Shown here: one piece after another, positions 34,859 to 44,957 of the stretch
How the letters are laid out: the number at the start of each line of letters is the position of its first letter
Numbering within the stretch: position 1 is the stretch's first letter
Source: Oxalobacteraceae bacterium OTU3CAMAD1
GTDB taxonomy: Bacteria; Pseudomonadota; Gammaproteobacteria; Burkholderiales; Burkholderiaceae_D
Reading direction: 5' to 3'
Length of the DNA: 64,000 nt
NCBI GenBank assembly: GCA_024123915.1
Contig: CP099650.1
Span: 1,736,001-1,800,000 of the forward strand
Notes under the pieces: generated by a model
What the model was told of the DNA's origin: nothing
Seen by the model: the letters and a program-made list of their open reading frames with translations, nothing else
The model's database searches: none
Program-made: the position numbers and the translations under genes

Positions 34859-36340
34859 TTATTGGACGTTGGCGCCGTTGGCGTTGGCGGTGGCAATGGC
34901 GGGGGCGCCGTCGGCCGGCGCGCTCCAGCCGCCGCCCGCGGCGCGGTACAGCGATACCCAGGCGGCGCTGCGTTCGCGCTGCAGGTTGATGACGGTTTGC
35001 TCGGCGGCCAGGCGGGTGCGGCGCGCGTCCTCCAGTTCGAACAGGCTCGCCATGCCGTTCTTGTAGCGGTCTTCGACGGCGGTGAAATTGACGCGGTAGC
35101 CGTCCAGCGCCGTCTGGGCGTCGGTGGCGCGCGCGGCGGTGCCGTCCAGGTTGACCAGCGCCTGTTCCAGTTCGCTGACGGCCTGGCGCACCGTGGAGCG
35201 ATAGCTGGCGACGGCGTAGTCGTAGCGGGCGCCGGCCGCGTCGACGTTGGCGCGGCGCCGGCCTGCATCGAAGATCGGCACCGAGACCGACAACGGGCCG
35301 ATGGTCCAGGTGTCGGTCTTGGTGTTGTCGCCGCCGGAGCGGAAGTTGGCGATGCCGACAGAACCGGATAGGGTCAGGCGCGGGTAACGCTGCGCCTGGG
35401 CGTTGCCCACCTCCGCGCTGGCGGCAGTCACTTCGCGTTCGGCGGTAAACACGTCCGGGCGCTGGTTCAGCGTATTGGCAGGCAGCGCGGCGATCGCCAT
35501 GGCCGGCGCCACCGCGTCGGCGGCGGCCACGCCGGAGGAAAGTTTCTGGCGCAGTTCCGCTTCCGGCAGCGCCGTCAGCGCCACCAGCACCTTGACGTTG
35601 ACGTCGCAGGTGGCGCGCTGGGTCAGGTAGCGGTTGCTGCCTTCGGCGGCGCTGGCGCGCGCCAGCGCCAGGTTGGCGGGCGATTCGAAGCCGGCGGTAG
35701 CGCTCAGCTCCGTCAGGCGCGCGGTGTCGGCGCGCGAGGCGGCGTCCTGTTTGGCGACGGCCAGCAATTGTTCGCAGGCGCGCAGCGCGTAGTATTGGTT
35801 GGCCACTTCGGCGGCGACGGAGACGCGGGCGTCATGCCAGCCGGCGTGCGCGCTGTCGAGGCGCGCCTGCGCGGCGTCGCGGGTGGCGCGGTTGGCGCCG
35901 AAAACGTCGATCTCCCAGGATGTTTGCAGCGCCGCCTGCGAGGTGGTCCCCATCGGCAAGGTCGATTGCTGGTTGGCGCGGCTGATGCTGCCCGTGCCGT
36001 CGAGCGTAGGCACCAGCGCGGCGCCGGCGGTCACGCGGTCGGCGCGCGACTGCGCGATGCGCGAGGCGGCCGACGCCACCGTCGGGCTGACCCCCTGCGC
36101 CGATTCGATCAGTTGCACCAGCAGCGCGTCGGCCTGGTGACGCCACCAGGTGGCCAGGTCGGCCTGATTGCCGTTGTGGGGCAACTGCGAGGGCAACTGC
36201 GGCGGCAACTGCGCGGGCAGCGGTGCCTGCCATTGTTGCGGCGCCCGGGCGTCGACGTGCGGCGCGGGTGGCGTCAGGGCGCAGGCGCTAAGCGCCGTGG
36301 CGACGGCCAGTGCCGCCGTCGCGCGTACAATAATCTTCAT
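34859..36340 (-). CDS. NodT-family outer-membrane efflux lipoprotein of the RND pump
   Basis: 493 residues. Signal peptide with lipobox LSAC (Cys20), then HVDARAPQQWQAPLPAQLPPQLPSQL (a Pro/Gln-rich stretch), and OEP repeats: LATWWRHQADALLVQLIESAQGVSPTVASAASR, AALQTSWEIDVFGANRATRDAAQARLDSA, NTLNQRPDVFTAEREVTAASAEVGNAQAQRYPRLTLSGS. Outer-membrane channel of the pump. Its ATG overlaps the TGA of the upstream TetR gene by four bases, so it is coupled to the regulator. Confidence 0.92.
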   Translation of the reverse strand: MKIIVRATAALAVATALSACALTPPAPHVDARAPQQWQAPLPAQLPPQLPSQLPHNGNQADLATWWRHQADALLVQLIESAQGVSPTVASAASRIAQSRADRVTAGAALVPTLDGTGSISRANQQSTLPMGTTSQAALQTSWEIDVFGANRATRDAAQARLDSAHAGWHDARVSVAAEVANQYYALRACEQLLAVAKQDAASRADTARLTELSATAGFESPANLALARASAAEGSNRYLTQRATCDVNVKVLVALTALPEAELRQKLSSGVAAADAVAPAMAIAALPANTLNQRPDVFTAEREVTAASAEVGNAQAQRYPRLTLSGSVGIANFRSGGDNTKTDTWTIGPLSVSVPIFDAGRRRANVDAAGARYDYAVASYRSTVRQAVSELEQALVNLDGTAARATDAQTALDGYRVNFTAVEDRYKNGMASLFELEDARRTRLAAEQTVINLQRERSAAWVSLYRAAGGGWSAPADGAPAIATANANGANVQ

Positions 36341-37050
36341 GCTTTCCTTTGGAGTCTAAGTTTTTCGGCATTGAACAGCGCTTCTGCATAGTCGACCAGC
36401 CGTTCGCCCCACTCGGTTATCGCCTCCGGCGCAGACAACATGTGTGGGGTGATCGCATTGATGACGTCTTGGGAGATCAATAATTGTATGCAGAGCGCGG
36501 GAATTGAAAAAGCCAGCCGGTGGACGTCGTCGGTCGCTTCGGCCAGGCCCAGATGGCGGCACAGCACCCCGACCAATGCCAGGTGCTCGGGCTTGATGTT
36601 GTTTTCCACTTCCATCGCCCACAGCCCGGTGGGCTCGAGCATCTCGCGGAAGAACAGGCGCAACATCACATCCGCCTCCTTGTTTTCCTTCAGCAGCGGG
36701 GCGATCATCTGACCGTAATAGCCTTCCAGCGATTCGCGCAGCGTGAAATGGGGCTGGTCAAACGCGGCGACATTTCCTCCCGCTTCGGCGCACATAAAGC
36801 TGAAGCAGGCCTGGTACAGGCCCGCCTTGTCGCCGAAGTAGTAGCTGATGGCGGCGACGTTGGTGCCGGCCGCCTGGGCGATCTCGCGCGTGGAGGTTTT
36901 GGAAAATCCCTGCTGGCCGAACAGCCGCATCGCCGAGACAAGCAGGCGCTCGCGCGACTGCTCGCCATCGGAGCGTGGCTTGCGGACGTCGTCCGCTGGC
37001 TGGCTGGAGGCCGTGGTGGTGGCGTTGGGGGAGGTGACTTTAGCGTTCAT
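36337..37050 (-). CDS. TetR-family repressor with CerR-type C-terminal domain
   Basis: 237 residues. An N-terminal extension of about 28 residues precedes the HTH: SRERLLVSAMRLFGQQGFSKTSTREIAQAAGTNVAAISYYFGDKAGLYQACF. The C-terminal part (FFREMLEPTGLWAMEVENNIKPEHLALVGVLCRHLGL) resembles the CerR/YbiH ligand-binding group. It leads the efflux operon and most likely represses it through the palindrome at 37074-37103, 24 bases upstream of its start. Confidence 0.88.
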   Translation of the reverse strand: MNAKVTSPNATTTASSQPADDVRKPRSDGEQSRERLLVSAMRLFGQQGFSKTSTREIAQAAGTNVAAISYYFGDKAGLYQACFSFMCAEAGGNVAAFDQPHFTLRESLEGYYGQMIAPLLKENKEADVMLRLFFREMLEPTGLWAMEVENNIKPEHLALVGVLCRHLGLAEATDDVHRLAFSIPALCIQLLISQDVINAITPHMLSAPEAITEWGERLVDYAEALFNAEKLRLQRKA

Positions 37051-37073
37051 GGCGGGATTACATCACATAACTC

Positions 37074-37103
37074 AAACAAATGATATAACTAAATCGTTTG
37101 TTT
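37074..37103. promoter_or_regulatory. Palindromic operator of the TetR-RND operon
   Basis: AAACAAATGAT - N8 - ATCGTTTGTTT: 11-bp arms with one mismatch, 24 bases upstream of the TetR start, in an AT-rich promoter region. Size and place match autoregulatory TetR operators. Binding is inferred. Confidence 0.65.
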
Positions 37104-37178
37104 AATTTAGTGATGAAGTATCGCAGTGCAGCAGAGCTAACTCATCGACAACTCTGCCGTAAACATCAAAAAACAGGC

Positions 37179-37211
37179 AAAAAAAAGCCCGCGACCGTGA
37201 GGTTGCGGGCT
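37179..37211 (-). terminator. Rho-independent terminator after the hybrid-kinase gene
   Basis: On the minus strand: AGCCCGCAACC, loop TCAC, GGTCGCGGGCT (one mismatch) followed by a run of eight T. It lies about 115 bases past the stop of the gene at 37326-38678. Confidence 0.85.
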
Positions 37212-37325
37212 CAATTCCAATGTTCAGCGAACGGTTGGAGGAGACAGTTCCAATATATCCCGATTTATGTTGCGGTGCAATACGGTAAAACTACTGTATT
37301 TTTGTTGCCACACTGAATTATCTGG

Positions 37326-38678
37326 CTAGCCACGCCGTGGCAACGCCAGGGTGAACGTGCTGCCGTGGCCGAAATCGCTCTTGAAGAACAGCGAGCCGCC
37401 GATCAGGTTGGCCAGGTTCTGGCACAGGTACAGTCCCAGTCCGGCGCCTTCCGCGTGCCGGGTCGACGTCGAATCGAGCTGCGAGAACGCCTGGAACAGT
37501 TTGCTCTGGTCTTCCTCGCGGATGCCGGCGCCGCTGTCGGCCACCGAGAACTCGATGATGTTCTGGCCTTCGCCCGGACGCAGCGCCAGTGTCACGCGCA
37601 CGGTGCCCGTTTCGGTGAACTTGATGGCGTTGTTGCCAAGGTTGAGCAGGATCTGCGTCAGCGCGCGGCGGTCTGTCTCCAGCACGACGGCGCCCGGCGC
37701 CAGGTCGATCTCCAGCGCCAGCCCTTTTTGCAGCGCCAGCGGACGCAGGGTGTCGACGACGTCGGTGACCAGCTCCTGGCACTGCACCGTCTCCAGTTCC
37801 AGGGTCACCTTGCCGGCTTCGATCTTGGCCACGTCGAGGATGTCGTTGATCAGCGAGAGCAGATGGCGCGCGCTGGTGCGGATGGTGTTGAGCTGCTTGT
37901 CCTGTTCCGTCGTCAGCGGGCCGGGGAGCTTCATCAACAGCGCGCCGGTGAAGCCGATGATGGCGTTGAGCGGCGTGCGCAACTCGTGCGACATGTTGGC
38001 GATGAAGGCCGACTTCATGCGGCTGGCCTCTGCCAGCTCCAGGTTTTTCAGCGCGATCTCGCGGTTGATGGTTTCCAGCTCGCCGGCGTGGTGGGCCAGG
38101 CGCATATTGAGCTCGATCACCTGGCGCTCGCGCGCCTGCAATTCGCTGTTGACCTGCACCGCCTGTTCGTAGGTGGAGATCAGCAGGTCGAGGATTTGCT
38201 GGCGTTCGGCGTTGATGAAGTGCTTTTGATCGCCCAGGTAGAGGGCGATGCCGACCTCCATGTTCTGGTTCTTGCGCAGCTTCTGGTTCATCAGCATATG
38301 GCCGATGCGGTTGAGCAGATAGTCTTCCGCGTACGGTTTGCGGATGAAGTTATCGGAGCCGCATTCGATGCCGCGGATGATGTCCTTCGGGTCCATCAGC
38401 GACGTCACCAGGATCACCGGGATGTCGCGCAGGGCCGGATCGGTCTTGATGGCGCGGCACAAGGTGTAGCCGTCCATTTCCGGCATCACGATGTCGGACA
38501 ATACCAGGTGCGGCTTGCGTTCGCGGATCGCTTCCAGCGCCAGCCGGCCGTTGCCGGCCACGCGGGCCTTGTAGCGCATCGACTGGATCAGGCGGCGCAG
38601 TCTTTCGGCCTGGGTAGGGCTGTCTTCGACGATCAGAATTTCGATTTCGTCGGGCTGTATCTCGTAGCTGGCGTCCAC
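37326..38678 (-). CDS. Hybrid sensor kinase with N-terminal receiver
   Basis: 450 residues from a GTG start with AGGAGG eight bases upstream. Receiver: LIVEDSPTQAERLR, acceptor in VLSDIVMPEMDGY, Lys in FIRKPYAED. Then a linker of about 95 residues with coiled coil, dimerisation helix with His in FIANMSHELRTPLNAIIG, and HATPase (NLGNNAIKFTETG; VADSGAGIRE; GAGLGLYLCQNLANLIGG). No membrane segment. The ED-SPTQAE...SDI-MPEMDGY receiver is like those of chemosensory-type cascades. No partner regulator gene is adjacent; it has its own terminator. Confidence 0.9.
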   Translation of the reverse strand: MDASYEIQPDEIEILIVEDSPTQAERLRRLIQSMRYKARVAGNGRLALEAIRERKPHLVLSDIVMPEMDGYTLCRAIKTDPALRDIPVILVTSLMDPKDIIRGIECGSDNFIRKPYAEDYLLNRIGHMLMNQKLRKNQNMEVGIALYLGDQKHFINAERQQILDLLISTYEQAVQVNSELQARERQVIELNMRLAHHAGELETINREIALKNLELAEASRMKSAFIANMSHELRTPLNAIIGFTGALLMKLPGPLTTEQDKQLNTIRTSARHLLSLINDILDVAKIEAGKVTLELETVQCQELVTDVVDTLRPLALQKGLALEIDLAPGAVVLETDRRALTQILLNLGNNAIKFTETGTVRVTLALRPGEGQNIIEFSVADSGAGIREEDQSKLFQAFSQLDSTSTRHAEGAGLGLYLCQNLANLIGGSLFFKSDFGHGSTFTLALPRRG

Positions 38679-38726
38679 AGACGGCCCTCCTGATTGCGGT
38701 ATTTAGCTGATGTGACTATATCGGAT

Positions 38727-39491
38727 TTAGCCCGGAAGCAGGGGATTTTCCTGTCCCTGGAAACCGCCCGCGCGCCAGGTCAGCACCAGCGTGTCGCGGT
38801 GGCCATGCCCGGATAGCGGCTGGATCGGCGTCGATTCGTGGATCACGGTGGCGTCGTCGAGCAGCAGCATGGTCCACGGCGCGGTCATCGTGAAGCGTTT
38901 GCCGTTCGGTCCATCGGCTTCAAAGATGCGAGTCTCCCCGCCTTTGATATCGGCGCGCGCGATCAGGATCACGGCGACGAAATCGACGCCGTCGCGGTGC
39001 GCGCCCTCCGGCGTCGGGCGGCCGATGCCGTCGGTGGTGTCGATGCGGAACTGGTGCGCCTCCACGTACCACGGCTTGCCGGCATGGGCGTCGCCGCGCG
39101 CGGCGGCGCACACCTGCCCGATGGCGCCCACCAGCGCATGCCAGGCCGGTTGCGCCACGGTCTCCGGCAGCATCGGCTCGAACAGCCGGTTCATGCCGCC
39201 GTGCAGGGCGTTGTATTCGAGCGGCTGCCAGTGGGCCCGGTGCGCCGTCTGCGTCAGTTGGCTGCCGTCTTGCACGAAGCACGAGTGGCGGCGGCGCCGA
39301 TAGCGCCCGCCGTCCTTCAGATAGTTATCCAGCGCCAGCGCGTCCCAGCCTGGAATGAGCGCGTTAAGCTCGGCCAGCGGCACGCCGGCCAGCGCGGCCA
39401 CGTCGTCCGGGGCCAGCAGGGCGTAGCCGGCGCCGCGCAGCGCCGCCACCGTGTCGCCCGGCGGCGTGAAAATGGGGGTGGAGGTCGTCAT
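38727..39491 (-). CDS. 2OG-Fe dioxygenase family protein (BsmA/isoleucine dioxygenase-like)
   Basis: 254 residues. The facial-triad motif appears as [18 protein letters not shown] (H-x-D) with a distal His in [34 protein letters not shown] and [23 protein letters not shown] match the 2OG-Fe_dioxygenase family that includes bacterial free-amino-acid hydroxylases such as isoleucine 4-hydroxylase and the biofilm protein BsmA. The substrate is unknown. It starts three bases after the stop of the OhrR-like gene, so it should respond to organic peroxide. Confidence 0.78.
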   Translation of the reverse strand: MTTSTPIFTPPGDTVAALRGAGYALLAPDDVAALAGVPLAELNALIPGWDALALDNYLKDGGRYRRRRHSCFVQDGSQLTQTAHRAHWQPLEYNALHGGMNRLFEPMLPETVAQPAWHALVGAIGQVCAAARGDAHAGKPWYVEAHQFRIDTTDGIGRPTPEGAHRDGVDFVAVILIARADIKGGETRIFEADGPNGKRFTMTAPWTMLLLDDATVIHESTPIQPLSGHGHRDTLVLTWRAGGFQGQENPLLPG

Positions 39492-39494
39492 CGC

Positions 39495-39965
39495 TCAGCC
39501 GGCCGAGGCCATCAGGCTGGCGCGCAGCGCGTCGAGCTGTTGTTTCATGCCCACCACTTCGTCCAGGGTGCACTTGGTCGCTTGCAGGATGGCAGGCGGC
39601 AGCTTGGCCGCCTCGTGGCGCAGCGCGTCGCCCTGCGGCGTGAGCGTGATGATGACCTGGCGCTCGTCGCTGGCGGCGCGGGTGCGGGTCAGCAATTCGG
39701 CCTGCTCCATGCGCTTGAGCAGCGGCGTCAAGGTGGCCGAGTCGAGGAACAGGCGTTCGCCCACTTCCGAGACCGTCAGCTCGTTTTTCTCCCACAGCAC
39801 CATCATGACGAGGTACTGCGAATAGGTCAGGCCCAGGCCGCGCAACAGCTTGCGATAGATTTTACTCATCGCCAGCGATGTCGAATACAGCGCAAAGCAC
39901 AGCTGCCCGTCCAGCTGCGGTACGGCGGCTGCCGTGGTGTCGTCGGGTTGTTTTTTCGTGTTCAT
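39495..39965 (-). CDS. ohrR: OhrR-type MarR regulator with two cysteines (organic peroxide sensor)
   Basis: 156 residues. The sensing Cys23 lies in [37 protein letters not shown], the diagnostic OhrR opening. The winged helix is [47 protein letters not shown] second Cys132 near the C-terminus is placed as in the two-Cys OhrR of Xanthomonas, which forms an intersubunit disulfide on oxidation. No ohr peroxidase gene is next to it; instead it precedes a 2OG-Fe dioxygenase. A TACAATT half-site lies at 39990-39996, 25 bases upstream. Confidence 0.82.
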   Translation of the reverse strand: MNTKKQPDDTTAAAVPQLDGQLCFALYSTSLAMSKIYRKLLRGLGLTYSQYLVMMVLWEKNELTVSEVGERLFLDSATLTPLLKRMEQAELLTRTRAASDERQVIITLTPQGDALRHEAAKLPPAILQATKCTLDEVVGMKQQLDALRASLMASAG

Positions 39966-40137
39966 GCTTCCATTATGGGTAGTGCGCTATACAATTGCAA
40001 GCGATGGCGTGTAAAAAATATTCGGCGGCAGATTAGGCTGATCATCCGGCCCCACTCAGTTATGATTGGGTTGAGATGCTGCGCGGACCAGCAAGCGACA
40101 GCTGTTGTATAGGACTAATCCGGGGGAGTAGCGGTAC

Positions 40138-41265
40138 ATGAACGTCAAAAAAGCCATCGTACTCATCGTCGACGAGGCTTCGGACAATCTGATCGAGATG
40201 AATCGACTGTTGCAGAAACAGTACGAAATCCGCTTGGCCAACAGCGGCCGGGCGGCGCTGTCGGTGATGCAGCAGGTGCCGCGCCCGCATCTGGTTGTAC
40301 TGGACACGGCGCTGCCCGACATCGACGGCTACGCCGTCTGCCAGCAGCTCAAATCGAACCCCGATACCGCCGACATCCCGGTGATCTTCCTGCAAGCCGG
40401 TGAAGAGCGTGACGAGGAGCGCGCCCTGATGGAGGGCGGCGCCGACGTCGTCGCCAAGCCGGTGGTCGGCGACGTGCTGCGCGCGCGCGTCGACACCCAC
40501 CTGCAGCTGCGCCACTCGCGCGAGCTGCTCAAGCAGCAGCGCAACCTGCTCGAACACGTCGTCGAGGAGGTCACGCTGGAGCTGGGCCAGATGCTCGACG
40601 CGATGATCTGGGCGCTGGCGTCGCTGGCCGAGACGCGCGAATACGAGACCCCCAACCACCTGCGCCGGGTGCAGCACTACGTGGTCGCGCTGGCGCGCCA
40701 GCTGCAAGGGCACAAGCGTTTTTCCGAGGAGCTCAGCGACGCCAACATCAAGTCGCTGTACAAGGCCGCGCCGCTGCACGACATCGGCAAGGTGTCGATT
40801 CCCGACGCCATCCTGCTCAAGCCGGACCGCCTGACCGAGGCCGAATTCTCCGTCATGAAAATGCACACGGTGTACGGGCGCGACGCCATCGTCAACGTCG
40901 AAAACCACCTCGGCTACACCAATACATTCCTGCGCTACGCGCGCGAGATCACCTACTCGCACCAGGAGAAGTACGACGGCTCCGGCTATCCCGAGGGCCT
41001 GGCCGGCGAGGCGATCCCGATGTCGGCGCGGCTGATGGCGGTGGCCGACGTCTACGACGCCCTCATTTCCAAGCGGGTCTACAAGCCGGCCTTCACCCAC
41101 GAGACGGCGATGGAAATGATACGCCAGGCCAGCGGCGAGCATTTCGATCCCGACGTGGTGGACGCGATGCTGACGGCCGAGGAGGAATTCATGGCCATCG
41201 CCGAGCGCTATAGCGACAGCCACGGCGACGAAGTCGGCGACTGCCTGCCGTTCGTCGCGACCTGA
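40138..41265 (+). CDS. Response regulator with HD-GYP cyclic-di-GMP phosphodiesterase output
   Basis: 375 residues, ATG after GGGGGAG. Receiver with D12-E13 acidic pair (IVDEASDN), acceptor D56 (VVLDTALPDIDGY) and Lys in VAKPVV. A coiled linker leads to the HD-GYP domain: SLYKAAPLHDIGKVSIPDAILLKP, ITYSHQEKYDGSGYPEGLAGEAIP and ARLMAVADVYDALISKRVYKP. RpfG-type enzymes hydrolyse c-di-GMP. The usual His-His pair before DGSGYP reads His-Gln here, as I recall in some response regulators of this type. It is followed 12 bases later by a membrane kinase, its probable partner. Confidence 0.9.
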   Translation: MNVKKAIVLIVDEASDNLIEMNRLLQKQYEIRLANSGRAALSVMQQVPRPHLVVLDTALPDIDGYAVCQQLKSNPDTADIPVIFLQAGEERDEERALMEGGADVVAKPVVGDVLRARVDTHLQLRHSRELLKQQRNLLEHVVEEVTLELGQMLDAMIWALASLAETREYETPNHLRRVQHYVVALARQLQGHKRFSEELSDANIKSLYKAAPLHDIGKVSIPDAILLKPDRLTEAEFSVMKMHTVYGRDAIVNVENHLGYTNTFLRYAREITYSHQEKYDGSGYPEGLAGEAIPMSARLMAVADVYDALISKRVYKPAFTHETAMEMIRQASGEHFDPDVVDAMLTAEEEFMAIAERYSDSHGDEVGDCLPFVAT

Positions 41266-41277
41266 CCCGGTACCGAG

Positions 41278-43182
<1,905 letters not shown>

Positions 43183-43204
43183 CACGCGGGCGACCCCTCA
43201 ATTT

Positions 43205-44017
43205 TTAATACCGCTCGCGCAGGAGCGCCAGCATCGCCACGTTCAGCTCCCACGCGTTCGACACTTCCTTTTGCGTGTAGGGCAGCGTTTGCGTGTACGG
43301 CACCGGGCCGAACTCCGGCGTCAGCGTCAGGCGCTCGGCGCCGGCCGCGCGCCGCAGGCGCACCACCTCGTCCCACCACGACAGATGCGCTTCGAGCGCG
43401 GCCTGCGATTCCGGCGCGCGGAAGTCCGCCACCTGCGGGCCCTGCGGATGGCCGACGCGCGCGTGGATGTGGCGCACATGCGGCAAGGTCGCTGCCAGGG
43501 TTTGCGGCTGGTCGTCGAGCAGCGATTCGCAGGCGCAGCACCAGTGCGACAGATCGGCCGTCAACCGCAACTCCGGCATCCGCCGCAGATATGGCAGCAA
43601 CAGCATCGGATGCGCGCTGAAACGGCTGCGGTGGATCTCGTGGTAAATCGGCACGCCGTGCCGGCGCGAGATGGCGTCCGCCAACTCCAGCAGCTCGCCG
43701 TTTTGCTCAGGCGTGAAGTAGTCCTTGCCGGTCTGCGAGTTCACATGCAACGGCCGGGCGGCACAGGCGTTGTTCAACAACTCGTCCAGCGCCGCACGCT
43801 GCGCGTCGAAGGCCGGCACAAGCGCCGTCTCCCACTGCGACGCGATCAGTCCCAGCCCGGCGGCGGCGATGCGGCCGGTCCAGTCATCGCGCGCGGCGGC
43901 GTCCAGCGGCAGCGACATTTCGATGCCGTCGAAACCGGCCGCCTTGACGCGGTCGACGAACACCTGCGGCGCCAGCTCGTTGTTGCCCCAATGGGCGGCG
44001 AAGATTTGTACGATCAA
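43205..44017 (-). CDS. TIM-barrel sugar phosphate isomerase/epimerase-like protein
   Basis: 270 residues from a TTG start that overlaps the TGA of the upstream PhyH gene (TTGA). The AP-endonuclease-2/xylose-isomerase-like barrel is visible: FVDRVKAAGFDGIEMSLPLD, HVNSQTGKDYFTPEQNGELLELADAI, PIYHEIHRSRFSAHPMLL with metal-binding Glu, LRLTADLSHWCCACE, VRHIHARVGHPQGPQV and LTPEFGP with the final Glu. The substrate is unknown. Translational coupling with the PhyH dioxygenase implies a shared pathway. Confidence 0.82.
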   Translation of the reverse strand: MIVQIFAAHWGNNELAPQVFVDRVKAAGFDGIEMSLPLDAAARDDWTGRIAAAGLGLIASQWETALVPAFDAQRAALDELLNNACAARPLHVNSQTGKDYFTPEQNGELLELADAISRRHGVPIYHEIHRSRFSAHPMLLLPYLRRMPELRLTADLSHWCCACESLLDDQPQTLAATLPHVRHIHARVGHPQGPQVADFRAPESQAALEAHLSWWDEVVRLRRAAGAERLTLTPEFGPVPYTQTLPYTQKEVSNAWELNVAMLALLRERY

Positions 44018-44850
44018 AGGAAGCCCCGCACCGGGAAGCTGGCGTCGCGCTGGATCCAGTTAAGCGGCGAGTATTCGGTGGCGGCGTCGGTGACGTGCAG
44101 CGTATAGGCGTGGCGCGAAAAGGCCGAGCGGTTCGGCGCGCTGTAGTGCGGCAGCAGGCCGTGGAAGCATACCAGGCTGCCGGCCTTGCATTCGAGCGGC
44201 ACGGCGGTGCTGTCGTCCGGCCACGGCATGTCGCTCAGTTTTTCCATGCGCACGTGGTCACCCGTGCGCAGGAAGCGTTCGCGCATCGGGCCGCGATGGC
44301 CGCCCGGCTCGGCCCACATGCAGCCGTTTTCCAGGGTCGCGTCTTCCAGCGCGAACCAGAACGTGGTCACGCTCACCGGATCGGTGTCGAAGTAGGTGGC
44401 GTCCTGGTGCCAGCGCACCTCGCCGCCGATGCCGGGCTGCTTGAAGATGTACATCGACTGCCACACCTGGGCGTCGTTCAGGCCCAGGTCGCGGGCGACG
44501 GCGACCAGGCGCGCGTCGGCCGAGAAGGTGCGGAACACCGGATCGAGATCGTGCATCGCGTGGCCGATCTTATTGATCGACAGCGACTTGTCCTGTTTCA
44601 GCTCGCCGTCCGGGCCGAAGGCCTCCTCTTCGAAGAAGCAGCGTATGGTGTTGTCGGAGCGCAGGAAGTAGTCGTCGGTGGTTTTTTCCTGTTCGACGGT
44701 GCTGAAGATGCCGGCGCCTTTCGGGTCGAATTCGTTGACAATCTGCGCCGCGCGGGCGCGCAGCGCGGCGATCTCTGCGGCGCTTTTGAAGTCCGGCAGC
44801 ACGATGTAGCCATCGCGTTGATATTGTTGTTTTTGCGCGTCTGTCAGCAT
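44014..44850 (-). CDS. Phytanoyl-CoA dioxygenase (PhyH) family oxygenase
   Basis: 278 residues from the ATG at 44850. It begins LTDAQKQQYQRDGYIVLPDFKSAAEIAALR, the usual PhyH opening. Iron ligands are in VRWHQDATYFDTDP (H-x-D) and the distal His is in SLVCFHGLLPHYSAPNRSAFSRHAYTLHV, which also carries the 2-oxoglutarate-binding Arg. NGCMWAEPGGHRG fits the family. It is a non-heme Fe(II)/2-oxoglutarate hydroxylase with unknown substrate, coupled to the barrel isomerase and divergent from a LysR gene. Confidence 0.87.
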   Translation of the reverse strand: MLTDAQKQQYQRDGYIVLPDFKSAAEIAALRARAAQIVNEFDPKGAGIFSTVEQEKTTDDYFLRSDNTIRCFFEEEAFGPDGELKQDKSLSINKIGHAMHDLDPVFRTFSADARLVAVARDLGLNDAQVWQSMYIFKQPGIGGEVRWHQDATYFDTDPVSVTTFWFALEDATLENGCMWAEPGGHRGPMRERFLRTGDHVRMEKLSDMPWPDDSTAVPLECKAGSLVCFHGLLPHYSAPNRSAFSRHAYTLHVTDAATEYSPLNWIQRDASFPVRGFL

Positions 44851-44922
44851 GCCCGGCTCCGGAATGATAGTAGTGATCAGGCATTGTACGGCGCGGCGCC
44901 GGGCCGAACAATCTGCAAAAGG

Positions 44923-44951
44923 TTGACACATTGTCGTCAAAATGGAGACAA
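44923..44951. promoter_or_regulatory. Candidate LysR binding site in the divergent promoter region
   Basis: TTGTC-N11-GACAA (44931-44951) has the T-N11-A form of LysR boxes, and an overlapping TTGAC-N8-GTCAA lies at 44923-44940. They sit between the divergent PhyH and LysR starts, just upstream of the LysR ATG at 44958. Confidence 0.5.
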
Positions 44952-44957
44952 TCCAGC

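Noticed and set aside
39990..40004. Full OhrR palindromic operator TACAATT-N-AATTGTA
   Set aside because: Only the left half-site TACAATT is present; the right half matches at three of seven positions. Mentioned as a half-site only.
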